DNA of 64,000 nt from Cytobacillus oceanisediminis 2691 (GCF_000294775.2 NZ_CP015506.1:2207501-2271500), one strand, 5' to 3'; shown: positions 19,043 to 27,925, numbered from the stretch's first letter. Notes: generated by a model from the sequence alone, not told the origin. Numbers and translations are program-made.

Positions 19043-20170
19043 ATGAAGAAACCGTCAGGGAAAATCACATTGCTGACAGCATTTCTTGTTATGCTGTACT
19101 CCACACTTTCCTTTGCGGCAACCGTACCAGGAGGGCCATCTACAAATGGAAACACAAGTATTAACAGCATGCTCTCCTACGAGGAGGTCGTGAAAACGCT
19201 CAACGGCATTGAGCAGATTAGCAAGGGGAAAGTGGAAGTTTTTACACTCGACCGCTTTGGCAAATCAGAGCAGGGCAGAAGCATTTATGTCGCCAAGGTT
19301 GGAACCGGGGAAAAGAAAATCTGGGTACAGGCTCAAATCCATGGAAATGAAAAGCTGGTTACAGAGGCAGCGCTTCAGCTGTTAAAAACTTATGCGAGCA
19401 ACAATTCCAAAGAGGTACAGACCGTTCTGGAAGAGTCCACACTATACTTCATTCCAATGTACAATCCGGATGGAGCAGAAATGAATACCCGTGGTACAAA
19501 GATTACGGAGACAGGACAATTATTGGATTTGAACCGGGATTGGTCAGTTGATGGCGGCTTTAAAGCCAAAGAGTCTAAAGTCGTTTATTCTTATTGGGCC
19601 GAATTAAAACCTGACTTTGCAATCGATTTGCATCATCAAGGCTTAAAACAGGTTTATGGAACAAATGAAGCAACATCTTTCTCCTTAGGAATATCCTTAG
19701 CACCAGACGGGCCAACACTGCCAAAGGAAACAGACTACAATGATGTAACGAAACAGATGATGGCATTTGTCTACGATGAAATGAACGGATACGGCTATAC
19801 CCATATTGACCGCTACCAGATTGTTGATAGTGAAAAACAGGTAGGTTATGATATCGACATTAAAGGCGGAGTCGTTTCAGCTATGATGATGGGATTGAAT
19901 TATAATGGTTTAAACCCGGAAAATCACAGCCATCCGGCAGTGTTTTTTGAAACAAAAGGCAATTCAAGCGATGGCAGCCTGGGGCAGAAATCGAATGGAT
20001 ATTTAACAAAACAAAACTATTTAGCTTTAAAATCCTTGATATATGGCTATGTTACAGGAGAAGTAAATGATGTGGATCCTGAGAGTTGGAATAGTATCCC
20101 GGCTTATCCTTTAGCAGGCTATTGGACAGATTATAATGGGATTGTTCCTGCGGAATCATCAGGCTTTTAA
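19043..20170 (+). CDS. Secreted M14-family zinc carboxypeptidase
   Basis: A 375-residue exported metallopeptidase. A signal peptide of about 26 residues ends at SFAA. The M14 zinc ligands are visible as HGNE (first His and Glu) and DLHHQG (third ligand). The catalytic Glu lies in FFETKG near residue 315. It would trim C-terminal residues or act on cell-wall peptides outside the cell. It is monocistronic with its own terminator. Confidence 0.88.
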   Translation: MKKPSGKITLLTAFLVMLYSTLSFAATVPGGPSTNGNTSINSMLSYEEVVKTLNGIEQISKGKVEVFTLDRFGKSEQGRSIYVAKVGTGEKKIWVQAQIHGNEKLVTEAALQLLKTYASNNSKEVQTVLEESTLYFIPMYNPDGAEMNTRGTKITETGQLLDLNRDWSVDGGFKAKESKVVYSYWAELKPDFAIDLHHQGLKQVYGTNEATSFSLGISLAPDGPTLPKETDYNDVTKQMMAFVYDEMNGYGYTHIDRYQIVDSEKQVGYDIDIKGGVVSAMMMGLNYNGLNPENHSHPAVFFETKGNSSDGSLGQKSNGYLTKQNYLALKSLIYGYVTGEVNDVDPESWNSIPAYPLAGYWTDYNGIVPAESSGF

Positions 20171-20182
20171 GTTAATAAAGAA

Positions 20183-20212
20183 GAAGCTGGTCATGGAGCC
20201 AGCTTCTTTTTA
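20183..20212 (+). terminator. Terminator of the M14 peptidase gene
   Basis: GAAGCTGG/CCAGCTTC hairpin followed by TTTTT. It abuts a convergent small gene. Confidence 0.8.
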
Positions 20213-20359
20213 TCTGTTGTTCTTCTTCACTGTACTCTCTGCAACCATTCCTCTTACATCCTCCGCCACTTTATTAAAAGCCTGATTTACCCGATCCATC
20301 AAAATATCCTGGGAAGTGCTGTTTCGATTTTCAATTCCATCATTAATATCCTTTTTCAT
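20210..20359 (-). CDS. Small hypothetical protein (49 aa)
   Basis: A 49-residue charged, helical-looking product (MKKDINDGIENRNSTSQDIL...). Its ribosome site GGAGGTGATC matches the 16S 3' end almost perfectly and lies three bases before the ATG. Not recognised. It is convergent with the M14 gene. Confidence 0.65.
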   Translation of the reverse strand: MKKDINDGIENRNSTSQDILMDRVNQAFNKVAEDVRGMVAESTVKKNNR

Positions 20360-20632
20360 TCTGATCACCTCCATAAAAAATATTTTTTGTATAAGGAAAT
20401 AAAATATTCTTCAAAGGAATCTAAAAAGGAGATGAACTAAAGCTTGGGCTTCTAGTATGATTGTAGAAAGATATTAACGGGGATATATCGCCAAAAGTCT
20501 GGGCAGGACATAATATATTGGTAAAAAAATTTACAATTACTGCATTCATTGTATACACTAAGAATGAATATCAATTAAAAAATAAAGACGATTTGGAATA
20601 TAAATAACGATTACCGGAAAGGAGGGACCAAG

Positions 20633-21253
20633 ATGTGGCCATTTTCATCCAGCAAACAGAACAAAAATTCCGTCGATGCAGCCAGTTATATTTCCTTTAA
20701 AGAAACGACGGAAGAAGCAGAAATCGAAAAGATGGTATCTAAGCTGGAACAGATTTTTTACAGCACATCCAGGGAAATCGTAATTTTGTGCATCGGTTCT
20801 GACCGCTCAACAGGAGACTCTCTTGGGCCACTGGCAGGGAAGATCCTCAAAGAAAAGAACATTCCCTATCCAGTGTATGGGACTTTGAAGGAGCCTGTTC
20901 ACGCATTGAATATCAAAAAGGTTCTTAAAGAAATCAAAGAAACTTATGATGATCCGTTTATATTTGGCATTGATGCCTGCCTCGGCGACGAGCGGCAAAT
21001 TGGCTATATTTTAATAAGGGAAGGATCGTTTATTCCGGGAAATGCAGTGAATCGGGCTCTTCCGAGTGTGGGTGATTATCATTTGAAGGCCATTGTCAAC
21101 ACGCTTGATCCATTATCACCTGTAAATTCCTTAAATAGCACGAGATTATACCTGGTTTTAAAACTGGCTGAAATCATTGCGGAAATCATTTCACGTGTAG
21201 CGGTAAATGACCGTACTTCCAGAGGAGTGATTGAAAAAATGAATGTTCCGTAA
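20633..21253 (+). CDS. yyaC: Spore protein YyaC (DUF1256, Gpr-like fold)
   Basis: A 206-residue sporulation protein, related in fold to the germination protease Gpr. The signature CIGSDRSTGDSLGPLAG spans about residues 51-67, with GIDACLGD further on. In B. subtilis yyaC is a forespore gene. Its molecular role is not settled. AGGAGGG precedes the ATG. The upstream 270 bases hold no other gene. Confidence 0.92.
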   Translation: MWPFSSSKQNKNSVDAASYISFKETTEEAEIEKMVSKLEQIFYSTSREIVILCIGSDRSTGDSLGPLAGKILKEKNIPYPVYGTLKEPVHALNIKKVLKEIKETYDDPFIFGIDACLGDERQIGYILIREGSFIPGNAVNRALPSVGDYHLKAIVNTLDPLSPVNSLNSTRLYLVLKLAEIIAEIISRVAVNDRTSRGVIEKMNVP

Positions 21254-21345
21254 ACATAAATTGGGTAAATCAGCCAAAAAATTGCTGTACCCCGATAGGT
21301 AAGATATAATGAGCGTAAGGATACCAAAGAGAAAGAGGGAAAGGG

Positions 21346-22020
21346 ATGGGGAATAACTGGACGGAAGATAATCTGATCTCGATACGCGAGAGGGTTTATC
21401 TGCATATTAAGGATCTTATTTTGGACGGAGAATTTAAAGCGGGAGACCGTCTGGTGGAACGAGAACTTGCTGAGAGGTTAAGTATCAGCAGGACACCAAT
21501 TCGGGAAGCGCTGTTCCGCCTGGAATCCCAGGGGTTTGTTAAGACAGTCCCAAGAAAAGGCGTAATTGTTGCCGATATTTCCGAAAAGGAAATTATCGAA
21601 GTATTTACCATTTTATCATCACTTGAAGTACTGGCTGCAAAATTGGCTGTTCAAAAGCTGGATAATGATATGGAAAGCAAGTTCACTGCCAGCATAAAAA
21701 AGGTCGAGGAATACTTGAACAATCCTGAAGAGGATGCTTCTGAATTACATAGGGAACTCAATCATCTCCTATACAGCTCTGCCAAGAATGTGAAGCTTTA
21801 TGAGATGCTGAGCGGATTATCCGATTACATTCGCGCATTTGCCAAAATCGGGCATAAAAACCCGGGCAGGGCAAAGAAATCAATGGAGGAGCATTTGAAA
21901 ATTATGGAAGCCATCGTCAATAGAGAAATGGAAATGGCTGAATATCTGACCAAAATACATATTGAAAACTCCAAAAAAGCATATATTGAAGCGGTGCAGC
22001 AGAGTGAAAAGAAAAATTAA
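21346..22020 (+). CDS. GntR/FadR-family (FCD) regulator, copy 1
   Basis: A 224-residue repressor-type protein. The winged HTH spans residues 10-75 (LAERLSISRTPIREALFRLE) and an all-helical FCD effector domain spans 85-215. It is very similar to the regulator at 34178-34885, and the recognition segment SRTPIREALFRLESQGFVKT is identical in both. The two should bind the same DNA. The palindrome TGGTATACCA found repeatedly in 22.9-35.3 kb fits the FadR-type consensus (TNGTN0-3ACNA). Effector unknown. Confidence 0.9.
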   Translation: MGNNWTEDNLISIRERVYLHIKDLILDGEFKAGDRLVERELAERLSISRTPIREALFRLESQGFVKTVPRKGVIVADISEKEIIEVFTILSSLEVLAAKLAVQKLDNDMESKFTASIKKVEEYLNNPEEDASELHRELNHLLYSSAKNVKLYEMLSGLSDYIRAFAKIGHKNPGRAKKSMEEHLKIMEAIVNREMEMAEYLTKIHIENSKKAYIEAVQQSEKKN

Positions 22021-22049
22021 GAAAGAGCAGAAGCTCTTTCTTAATTTTT
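22021..22049. terminator. Bidirectional terminator
   Basis: GAAAGAGC/GCTCTTTC hairpin flanked by T-runs on both strands, between convergent genes. Confidence 0.85.
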
Positions 22050-22856
22050 TTACACTCCAATCACAAATGGCGAAGTTAAATTTTTTAAAACCTTTGCCAC
22101 ACTCATGGCGACAATCGGACTGGATTTTGGATTTTCCTCATAAGGAACATTCGATACGGATATCTCCACTTCGCCAAAATAACCCTTTGCCTTGATGGTA
22201 TGTTTGTTCGATTGGATCGTTGGATCAGCATAGACTTTTACTTTAGTATCTTCGAAGCCGATTCCTGCAAGGCTAAGGGCCGCTGACACATTCACGCTCT
22301 GCGGAAACAGCTTGGATGACTCCCGTGCATTCCCTTCATAAATACAAAATGGTTCAGTCAGCGTATGTAAATCCACTTTTTCTTCCGCAATCGTACCTTT
22401 CCAGCTGCGGGGATGCTTTCTTGTAATTAAGGTAATATTTTCAATTTCCCCCAATGAACCTGCTGCAATCCGATCCAGACCGGCGATAGCAGCAGACGGG
22501 ATAAAAATCTGCCGGTTATGCTGCTTGGCCGCGGTCTGCAGTTGTTCATAAAAACCGGAGTCTCCCAATGCTCCCACGGAAAGCACCACAAGATGGCTTC
22601 CATTTGCCAGCACTTTTTCCCCGAACATATGTAAAGCCTGATGACCCGCTGCTTCTATGATAATATCTAAATCCCCATTAAAAAATTCTGCTTCATCTGA
22701 TGTTAGAGCAAATGTTTTTTTATCAGCATGCTCTGCTCCCTTTTTTCTTCTAACCAGTACAGACTTTAATTCCACGTCGCCAGCATGACCGGCTTCAATT
22801 AATTCCGAAATGGTTCTCCCCAGCGTTCCATAACCGATAATTCCAGCTTTAAGCAT
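22050..22856 (-). CDS. L-aspartate dehydrogenase-like protein (NadX/DUF108)
   Basis: A 268-residue NAD(P)-dependent enzyme with Rossmann motif GIIGYGTLG at the N-terminus and a DUF108 catalytic domain (TRKHPRSWKG; AALSLAGIG). Known members interconvert L-aspartate and oxaloacetate with ammonia. The ATG at 22856 follows AAGGAG. The extra N-terminal frame lies over the operator and is not coding. It is divergent from a permease gene, with TATAC-type operators in between. In this catabolic context it may act on another amino acid or remove an amino group. Confidence 0.85.
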   Translation of the reverse strand: MLKAGIIGYGTLGRTISELIEAGHAGDVELKSVLVRRKKGAEHADKKTFALTSDEAEFFNGDLDIIIEAAGHQALHMFGEKVLANGSHLVVLSVGALGDSGFYEQLQTAAKQHNRQIFIPSAAIAGLDRIAAGSLGEIENITLITRKHPRSWKGTIAEEKVDLHTLTEPFCIYEGNARESSKLFPQSVNVSAALSLAGIGFEDTKVKVYADPTIQSNKHTIKAKGYFGEVEISVSNVPYEENPKSSPIVAMSVAKVLKNLTSPFVIGV

Positions 22857-22907
22857 ATTTATCACTCCTTCTTGGGAATCACCCCTAAAAATTAGGAATT
22901 TATAAAT

Positions 22908-22917
22908 CGGTATACGA
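22908..22917. promoter_or_regulatory. GTATAC operator O1 (variant)
   Basis: CGGTATACGA, 52 bases upstream of the aspartate dehydrogenase-like start. It is a weaker match to the TTGGTATACAA family. Confidence 0.4.
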
Positions 22918-23016
22918 TATACTTTGTGCAATTTTATTCTAGATTTTAACTTAAATCCATAAAGAGAGCAATATATTTTATAGAAAATATTAAAACATCT
23001 AAATTTTCAAAATTAT

Positions 23017-23046
23017 TTGCACAATATTTATTTTTAGTGTTATTAT
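23017..23046 (+). promoter_or_regulatory. Candidate SigA promoter of the 23.4 kb permease
   Basis: TTGCAC, 18 bases, TATTAT, followed directly by a GTATAC half-site (23047-23056, O2). It implies a leader of about 350 bases before the permease start. Confidence 0.4.
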
Positions 23047-23056
23047 AGTATACAAG
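23047..23056. promoter_or_regulatory. GTATAC operator O2 (half-conserved)
   Basis: AGTATACAAG immediately downstream of the candidate -10 box. Confidence 0.4.
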
Positions 23057-23402
23057 TTTAAAATAGTGAAAATGGGAGGTGGTCAACCAGAGGAAGTAAG
23101 GCTGATCTTTAGAACTGTATTTCTGAAGGAGCATAAGTCAATAGTATTGGATGATTCGGCTGGCGAACTCACATATCACAAACACATCGAAGATTGTCGC
23201 TTTTTTGTTTTTTGCTTAGTTTGGTATACAATCCACCAAATGCAGTATGCTTTTTGGAAAATGTTTCAAAACCTCCTGAATAAGCCAAGTGTTGAGGTAT
23301 TACATAGTCAGCTGTAGATAAACAGATCATGCCTCCTGCAATCTGTCTTTTGCAATTTATTTATAGAGAGATATTTTTAATACGAAAAACGGAGGGGAAT
23401 AT
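23057..23402 (+). other. Long leader upstream of the permease gene
   Basis: 346 bases without a convincing gene. It holds operator O3 at 23221. A frame at 23066-23317 lacks protein-like character. Confidence 0.4.
23221..23231. promoter_or_regulatory. Operator O3, TTGGTATACAA
   Basis: Exact copy of the 11-base palindrome-like motif, about 170 bases upstream of the permease start. Confidence 0.55.
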
Positions 23403-24848
23403 ATGGAGTTAACATTTGCTCATTGGGTCTATGCAATTGTTACTGTGTCTGTAATCGCAACAATGCTTTTTAGAAGAGGCGTTGTCTTGCCGGTTATCAT
23501 CGGAACTTTCTTTGTGGCAGTCATCTATAAAGGAAGTCTGATCGCCGGCTTCCAGGCGGTATTTAACGCTAATCTCCTCGCAGCAAAAGAGTTGTTCAGT
23601 ATATTCTTAATCATTTCCCTTATGATCGCGCTTCTTAATTCTTTGAAAGACCTGGGAGCTGATAAAAAGCTTATCGGCCCGATTGAGAAGGTAATGATCA
23701 ATGGGCATGTTTCCTATTTAGTATTAATGGTTACTACCTATGTAATTTCACTCTTTTTCTGGCCGACTCCTGCTGTCCCGCTTATCTGTGCATTGCTTGT
23801 CCCGGCAGCGGTCAGGGCTGGATTGCCTGTGATGACGGCTGCCATGGTCATTGTCATTGCGGGCCAGGGAATGGCGCTCTCATCTGATTATATCATGCAG
23901 GTAGCACCGATGCTAAGCGCCAAAGCAGCTGGAATTGATAAGGCACTGGTTGCTGATAAGACATTGGTTCTTTCCATCATTACAGGAGTATGCGCATTAG
24001 GCTATATTTATTTGGCACATAGAAAATCTATTGTTAAAAATGGACACCATGACTCCTCGCTAAACCCTGAGGATTCAGCATTTTTTGGTGTAGCCAATGA
24101 GCTTGCGGCCACAGCTGAAGAAAGTGCTGAAACTATCCAGAGAAAAAATACATGGGGAAAGGTCTTTGCCGTAGTAGTGCCCTTATCCATGCTGGCTGTT
24201 ATGCTCTATATGTTCTCAACAAAGCTGGCGGGTGGATCCGGATTTGAAGGAACAGATGGAGCTGCCTTTATCGGAGGGGTAGCGACACTTTTATTGGTGC
24301 TCGCCACCGTGGCATTTAATCGCATCCATGCCTTGGATAAAATTAGCGAGCATTTAACGGAAGGATTTGTTTTCGCCTTCAGAGCGATGGCCCCCGTTAT
24401 TCCAATAGCAGGTTTCTTCTTTATGGGAAGCTCGGACTTCACCGGCACGATACTATCCCTGGATGAAAGCGCTGCCAAGCCTGCGTTCTTGTTTGATATG
24501 ATACAGGCAGGACAGGCTTATATTCCGGAAAATGCCTTTATTGCCGGTTTTGGTCTTTTAATCGTCGGTCTGATCACTGGTTTGGATGGTTCAGGCTTTT
24601 CGGGGCTGCCGTTAACAGGTGCCTTATCGGGTGCTTTGGCAAATGGAAGTCATATCGATCCTTCAACATTGGCAGCGATCGGGCAGATGGGTGCCATCTG
24701 GGGCGGAGGAACAATTGTTGCCTGGTCTTCCCTTGTGGCAGTAGCAGGATTCCTTCAGCTTTCACCGCTGGAACTGGCCAGGAAAAACTTTATCCCTGTT
24801 GTCGCCAGCCTTTTTATCGCCACATTAATAGCTATTTTAATCTGGTAA
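23403..24848 (+). CDS. Ion-transporter-superfamily permease (DcuC/GntP-like)
   Basis: A 481-residue membrane protein with about 12 helices. Two related halves carry the Gly/Pro-rich hairpin motifs typical of organic-anion permeases (FFWPTPAVPLICALLVPAAV; GLDGSGFSGLPLTGALSG). It probably imports a carboxylate. GGAGGGG precedes the ATG. Its shared operators with the nearby catabolic genes suggest that it brings in their substrate. The precise family is not certain. Confidence 0.75.
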   Translation: MELTFAHWVYAIVTVSVIATMLFRRGVVLPVIIGTFFVAVIYKGSLIAGFQAVFNANLLAAKELFSIFLIISLMIALLNSLKDLGADKKLIGPIEKVMINGHVSYLVLMVTTYVISLFFWPTPAVPLICALLVPAAVRAGLPVMTAAMVIVIAGQGMALSSDYIMQVAPMLSAKAAGIDKALVADKTLVLSIITGVCALGYIYLAHRKSIVKNGHHDSSLNPEDSAFFGVANELAATAEESAETIQRKNTWGKVFAVVVPLSMLAVMLYMFSTKLAGGSGFEGTDGAAFIGGVATLLLVLATVAFNRIHALDKISEHLTEGFVFAFRAMAPVIPIAGFFFMGSSDFTGTILSLDESAAKPAFLFDMIQAGQAYIPENAFIAGFGLLIVGLITGLDGSGFSGLPLTGALSGALANGSHIDPSTLAAIGQMGAIWGGGTIVAWSSLVAVAGFLQLSPLELARKNFIPVVASLFIATLIAILIW

Positions 24849-24872
24849 AACAGTAATCTTGAAAAATAAAAG

Positions 24873-24922
24873 GCTATCCTGCAAAGTTAGAATAAACTAA
24901 CTTAGAGGATAGTCTTTTTTTC
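24873..24922 (+). terminator. Terminator of the permease gene
   Basis: CTATCCT/AGGATAG outer and GTTAG/CTAAC inner stems, followed by TTTTTTT. Confidence 0.8.
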
Positions 24923-24939
24923 AGAATAGGAGGCATTTG

Positions 24940-25620
24940 ATGAAAATAGGTTTAGCAGGGATTGGAAAATTGGGGACTGCCATGATGACTCACTGGCATA
25001 AAGCAAACCTTCCAATCGGCATTTATCATCCCGACAGATTAAAGGCAGAACAATTTGCTGAAAAGTTCCCTAACGGACGCCCTTTAAACGATGACGAACT
25101 GAAACAAATGGATATAATTCTGCTCGCTTTGCCGGCCGGAAAAGTGATTTCTTTCATGGAAAGCATGTTTCCTGTGGAGTCTTCAGTTGCTTTCATCAAC
25201 ATGGCGACTGCACTTCCAACGAAAGGCATTTCAGAAAGATTCCCTTCCTTCAAGGTATATGGATTGAAGTATATGGGGCATTCGAGAGATTTAATGGAGA
25301 ATGGAAATGGACTGTTTATTTCAGAGGACCAACTGCCAGGTCCAATAGTAGACCTTATCAAGCCATTGGGGGAAACCGTAAAGGATAGTGAAGGAAGATT
25401 AGTAGAAGTTAACAAACTGGCAACATTCTTTGCCATAAAGACAGCTGTCGAAATCGAGAACGAATTTATCAGCAAAGACTATCCGCCAGCTTATATTAAA
25501 AGAGCTCTTGCCTCCCTGGCACCTGAAGTCATCCGCTCTTACAGTCAAGGCACCCTGGGGCATTTTGCACAGGAGATCGTGAAAGAAATAAAGGAATCCA
25601 CTAAAAAAGCTGCTGATTAA
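24940..25620 (+). CDS. NAD(P)-binding oxidoreductase (F420-oxidoreductase/P5CR-like fold)
   Basis: A 226-residue protein with the dinucleotide site GLAGIGKLGTAM at residues 4-15. A small helical C-terminal domain of the pyrroline-5-carboxylate reductase/F420-dependent reductase type follows. AGGAGG lies six bases before the ATG at 24940; the preceding TTG is too close. A terminator hairpin overlaps the stop codon. The substrate is unknown; the position suggests it reduces or oxidises a pathway intermediate. Confidence 0.75.
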   Translation: MKIGLAGIGKLGTAMMTHWHKANLPIGIYHPDRLKAEQFAEKFPNGRPLNDDELKQMDIILLALPAGKVISFMESMFPVESSVAFINMATALPTKGISERFPSFKVYGLKYMGHSRDLMENGNGLFISEDQLPGPIVDLIKPLGETVKDSEGRLVEVNKLATFFAIKTAVEIENEFISKDYPPAYIKRALASLAPEVIRSYSQGTLGHFAQEIVKEIKESTKKAAD

Positions 25621-25642
25621 ACTAGTTGATCAGCAGCTTTTT
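25603..25642. terminator. Bidirectional terminator overlapping a stop codon
   Basis: AAAAAGCTGCTGAT/ATCAGCAGCTTTTT, with the TAA in the loop. It serves both convergent genes. Confidence 0.85.
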
Positions 25643-25645
25643 CTA

Positions 25646-27028
25646 TTAGAGTAATCTTTCCAGTAAAAACAAATAGAACATCACACAAGCAACATAAACT
25701 GCCGCGAAGGGCATATTCCAGTTGGAGACTTTATAGGAATCGACTTTGATAATGTTTGACATGAGGCCAAGAGTGGCATTATATGGACCCACTAAAAAGG
25801 CGGAAACAGCCCCGGAGAGCATCGCAACTGTCAGAATGTGCGGTGATATTCCGATGTCTGCCGGGTTGACGCCTTCAATCATCAATGCAAGTGAGACCGC
25901 TGGATGAAGGCCCAGAAATGCCAGCCCTAAAGGGATCAAAGGCAAGATGATCAGGAAAAATTCGACCCCGGCCACATTTATAAAAGCTGCAATCCAATCA
26001 AAAAGGACTTCATTTGCATTCGACAAGTTCATGGCTGAGATAAAAAAGCCTGTTGATAAAAAAATGAAAAATTGATCCTTCATGCTCAAGGCGAAGGTAT
26101 TAAAATGCTCAGCAAGCTGTTCGCCAAATTTTTTCCCTTTTTTTAATAAAAGAGACCAGCTGAATGCGAATGGAATAACGATTAAAGAAACAAGAATTAA
26201 GAAAGGCAAAGATAGCTGCGTCTCAGCTAGGGATACAAGAACATTAAAAATTGCGATGGCTATCAGGATTTGAAAAACTCTGCCAGGCCGGCCGGCATAA
26301 CCTGCTTCCAGGGCTGCAGCCGTTTCATGCACAGTTACTTCGCCGGGCTGGGGGAGTTTCATAGGCTGGGACTGACGGGAACCAATAAACCAATCCATTG
26401 CTAAACCCAATATGCTCAGCGGAATGACATAGGGGAGGATGGATACCCAGCTGACTCCTGTCATTGTAATCACAATTCCCACAATAGGCGTAACAGGCGC
26501 CCAGATTAATGGCATTGCAAACCCCCTGGAAATCGCTCTGCTCATGAATCGTTCCTTGTTACGCACCGGAAAGCTCCCGAGTGCCGGCCGGATTGAATAA
26601 TACGTCATGGGAAGAGTGGCAAGATTCATGAAAATGCTAAAAAAGTAAGAGATCCCCGAAGTCATCATATATAAATGACCAGATGTTTTTACCCGATTTT
26701 GGATAATGGCCTGGATGCCTTCCCCGTATCGCCCAAGTTTAACCGGAATCCCCAGTATCGGTATTAACGTAAACATGGTAAGCAGATCAAGCATTGGTCC
26801 AAAGGCAAGAATATATTGCTGCCAGTCTGAGCCGCTTGTCCAAAGCAGCACAGCACCAAAAGCCAGGAATACGCCCCCAAGAATCTGTACAAATCTCTTC
26901 GCAAGCCTGAATGTTAAAACTACTATGATAAAACACAAGATAGAGAGGAGGGGATCGATATTCCATTGCGGAAGTAAAGTGGACAGCAAATATAAACCAA
27001 TCACGGTCAAAAATAAAACTCTCAGCAT
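25646..27028 (-). CDS. Multi-helix permease of unknown substrate
   Basis: A 460-residue integral membrane protein with about 12-13 helices (LSTLLPQWNIDPLLSILCF at the start; IILPLIPLGLAFLGLHPAV and LVGPYNATLGLM late). The layout suggests an organic-anion carrier of the ion-transporter superfamily, but I do not recognise the family. GAGGGTG precedes the ATG. Two copies of the GTATAC operator (27075, 27146) lie upstream, placing it in the same regulon as the 23.4 kb permease. Confidence 0.7.
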   Translation of the reverse strand: MLRVLFLTVIGLYLLSTLLPQWNIDPLLSILCFIIVVLTFRLAKRFVQILGGVFLAFGAVLLWTSGSDWQQYILAFGPMLDLLTMFTLIPILGIPVKLGRYGEGIQAIIQNRVKTSGHLYMMTSGISYFFSIFMNLATLPMTYYSIRPALGSFPVRNKERFMSRAISRGFAMPLIWAPVTPIVGIVITMTGVSWVSILPYVIPLSILGLAMDWFIGSRQSQPMKLPQPGEVTVHETAAALEAGYAGRPGRVFQILIAIAIFNVLVSLAETQLSLPFLILVSLIVIPFAFSWSLLLKKGKKFGEQLAEHFNTFALSMKDQFFIFLSTGFFISAMNLSNANEVLFDWIAAFINVAGVEFFLIILPLIPLGLAFLGLHPAVSLALMIEGVNPADIGISPHILTVAMLSGAVSAFLVGPYNATLGLMSNIIKVDSYKVSNWNMPFAAVYVACVMFYLFLLERLL

Positions 27029-27074
27029 ATCAACACCCTCGCGATCTTAAATGAAATATATGGTAAAAAGTAAA

Positions 27075-27085
27075 TTGTATACCAA
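27075..27085. promoter_or_regulatory. Operator O4, TTGTATACCAA
   Basis: Reverse-complement match to TTGGTATACAA, 47 bases upstream of the permease start codon. Confidence 0.55.
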
Positions 27086-27145
27086 ATTTTCACTTTTTCT
27101 TTATTTATTCAAAAATCAGCCACATTTCTATTGTTATTTTGGTAT

Positions 27146-27156
27146 TTGGTATACAA
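27146..27156. promoter_or_regulatory. Operator O5, TTGGTATACAA
   Basis: Exact motif copy, placed five bases upstream of the -35 box of the rightward promoter at 27162. Confidence 0.55.
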
Positions 27157-27161
27157 TTTTG

Positions 27162-27190
27162 TTGTGAATCTCAAAAATTCATAATATAAT
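27162..27190 (+). promoter_or_regulatory. SigA promoter of the 28-aa gene
   Basis: TTGTGA, 17 bases, TATAAT. The transcript would start near 27197 and cover a ribosome site at 27214, a 28-codon frame and a terminator. Confidence 0.65.
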
Positions 27191-27228
27191 AATGATAACA
27201 GGTTAGAGAAAAAAAGGAGGACGCCCCG

Positions 27229-27315
27229 ATGTTCCATTTTCTATTTGGATCCAAATATGCAATTGAGAAAACAGAAAGAAAATTAGCCCGTTTGAGAAGA
27301 ACTTTAAAATTCTAG
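27229..27315 (+). CDS. Very small protein (28 aa)
   Basis: ATG TTC CAT ... TAG encodes 28 residues: MFHFLFGSKYAIEKTERKL then ARLRRTLKF. A hydrophobic start is followed by a strongly basic amphipathic helix. AAGGAGG lies about eight bases before the ATG. A near-consensus promoter stands upstream and an intrinsic terminator six bases after the stop. Not recognised. The transcript (about 150 nt) could also act as an RNA. Confidence 0.6.
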   Translation: MFHFLFGSKYAIEKTERKLARLRRTLKF

Positions 27316-27320
27316 TAAAG

Positions 27321-27344
27321 CCGCCTTATCTTTGGCGGTTTTTT
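27321..27344 (+). terminator. Terminator of the 28-aa gene
   Basis: CCGCC/GGCGG hairpin with an 8-base loop and TTTTTT. Confidence 0.8.
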
Positions 27345-27486
27345 CAATAGTATAAGAAAGTTAGAATTATGAACACAGAAAAATGTCAAGTGCAAGAAGC
27401 CTGCCCCCTGACAAGCCGCTTCCGCTTTTTTTTATGAACAGGAAACCCGGAAGAAGAGCGGCTTCCTCCGGGTTTAGTAATAACAT

Positions 27487-27822
27487 TTATACTGCTACTT
27501 CATCAGATTTTACCAGTTTGGAATGTATGGAGTCTTCACTATTGCCGGATGCCTTTACTATTTCATCCAGTTCTTCTCTGGCTGCTTCCAGCGTTTCAAA
27601 CCGCTCAAAAAATTTAACACCTATATGATTTACATACTCTTTTCCTTCATACTCTTCATAAAGCTGGATTTTCATATTCTCATCCAAAACTTCCGCTATT
27701 GTGTACTTAGCCTTCAGCTTTTCGAAAAAATAAAAATGATATGTCTCAACCGGCTTTAGACCCTCATTTTCAAGAATGGTCTGGAAAGTATCTTTATTTG
27801 TTAATACAATATATTTACCCAT
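27487..27822 (-). CDS. Hypothetical protein (111 aa) in the GTATAC regulon
   Basis: A 111-residue soluble alpha/beta-looking protein (MGKYIVLTNKDTFQTILE...; VNHIGVKFFERFETLEAAREELDE). AAGGAG precedes the ATG and the operator motif lies at 27915. Not recognised. Its control element suggests a role in the same pathway, perhaps as an accessory or ferredoxin-like alpha-beta protein. Confidence 0.7.
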   Translation of the reverse strand: MGKYIVLTNKDTFQTILENEGLKPVETYHFYFFEKLKAKYTIAEVLDENMKIQLYEEYEGKEYVNHIGVKFFERFETLEAAREELDEIVKASGNSEDSIHSKLVKSDEVAV

Positions 27823-27914
27823 TTAAAACACTCCTTTAGTTTTATTTGAACTTAGTTGCAAATGCAGAATTGCTCATATGTAGCTCGAGAGCATACCTCC
27901 TTCTATTTGGAATA

Positions 27915-27925
27915 TTGTATACCAT
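27915..27925. promoter_or_regulatory. Operator O6, TTGTATACCAT
   Basis: One mismatch from the consensus, 93 bases upstream of the 111-aa gene. Confidence 0.5.

Noticed and set aside
23066..23317. 83-aa forward frame upstream of the permease gene
   Set aside because: It spans operator O3 and has no protein-like composition. It is better read as leader DNA.
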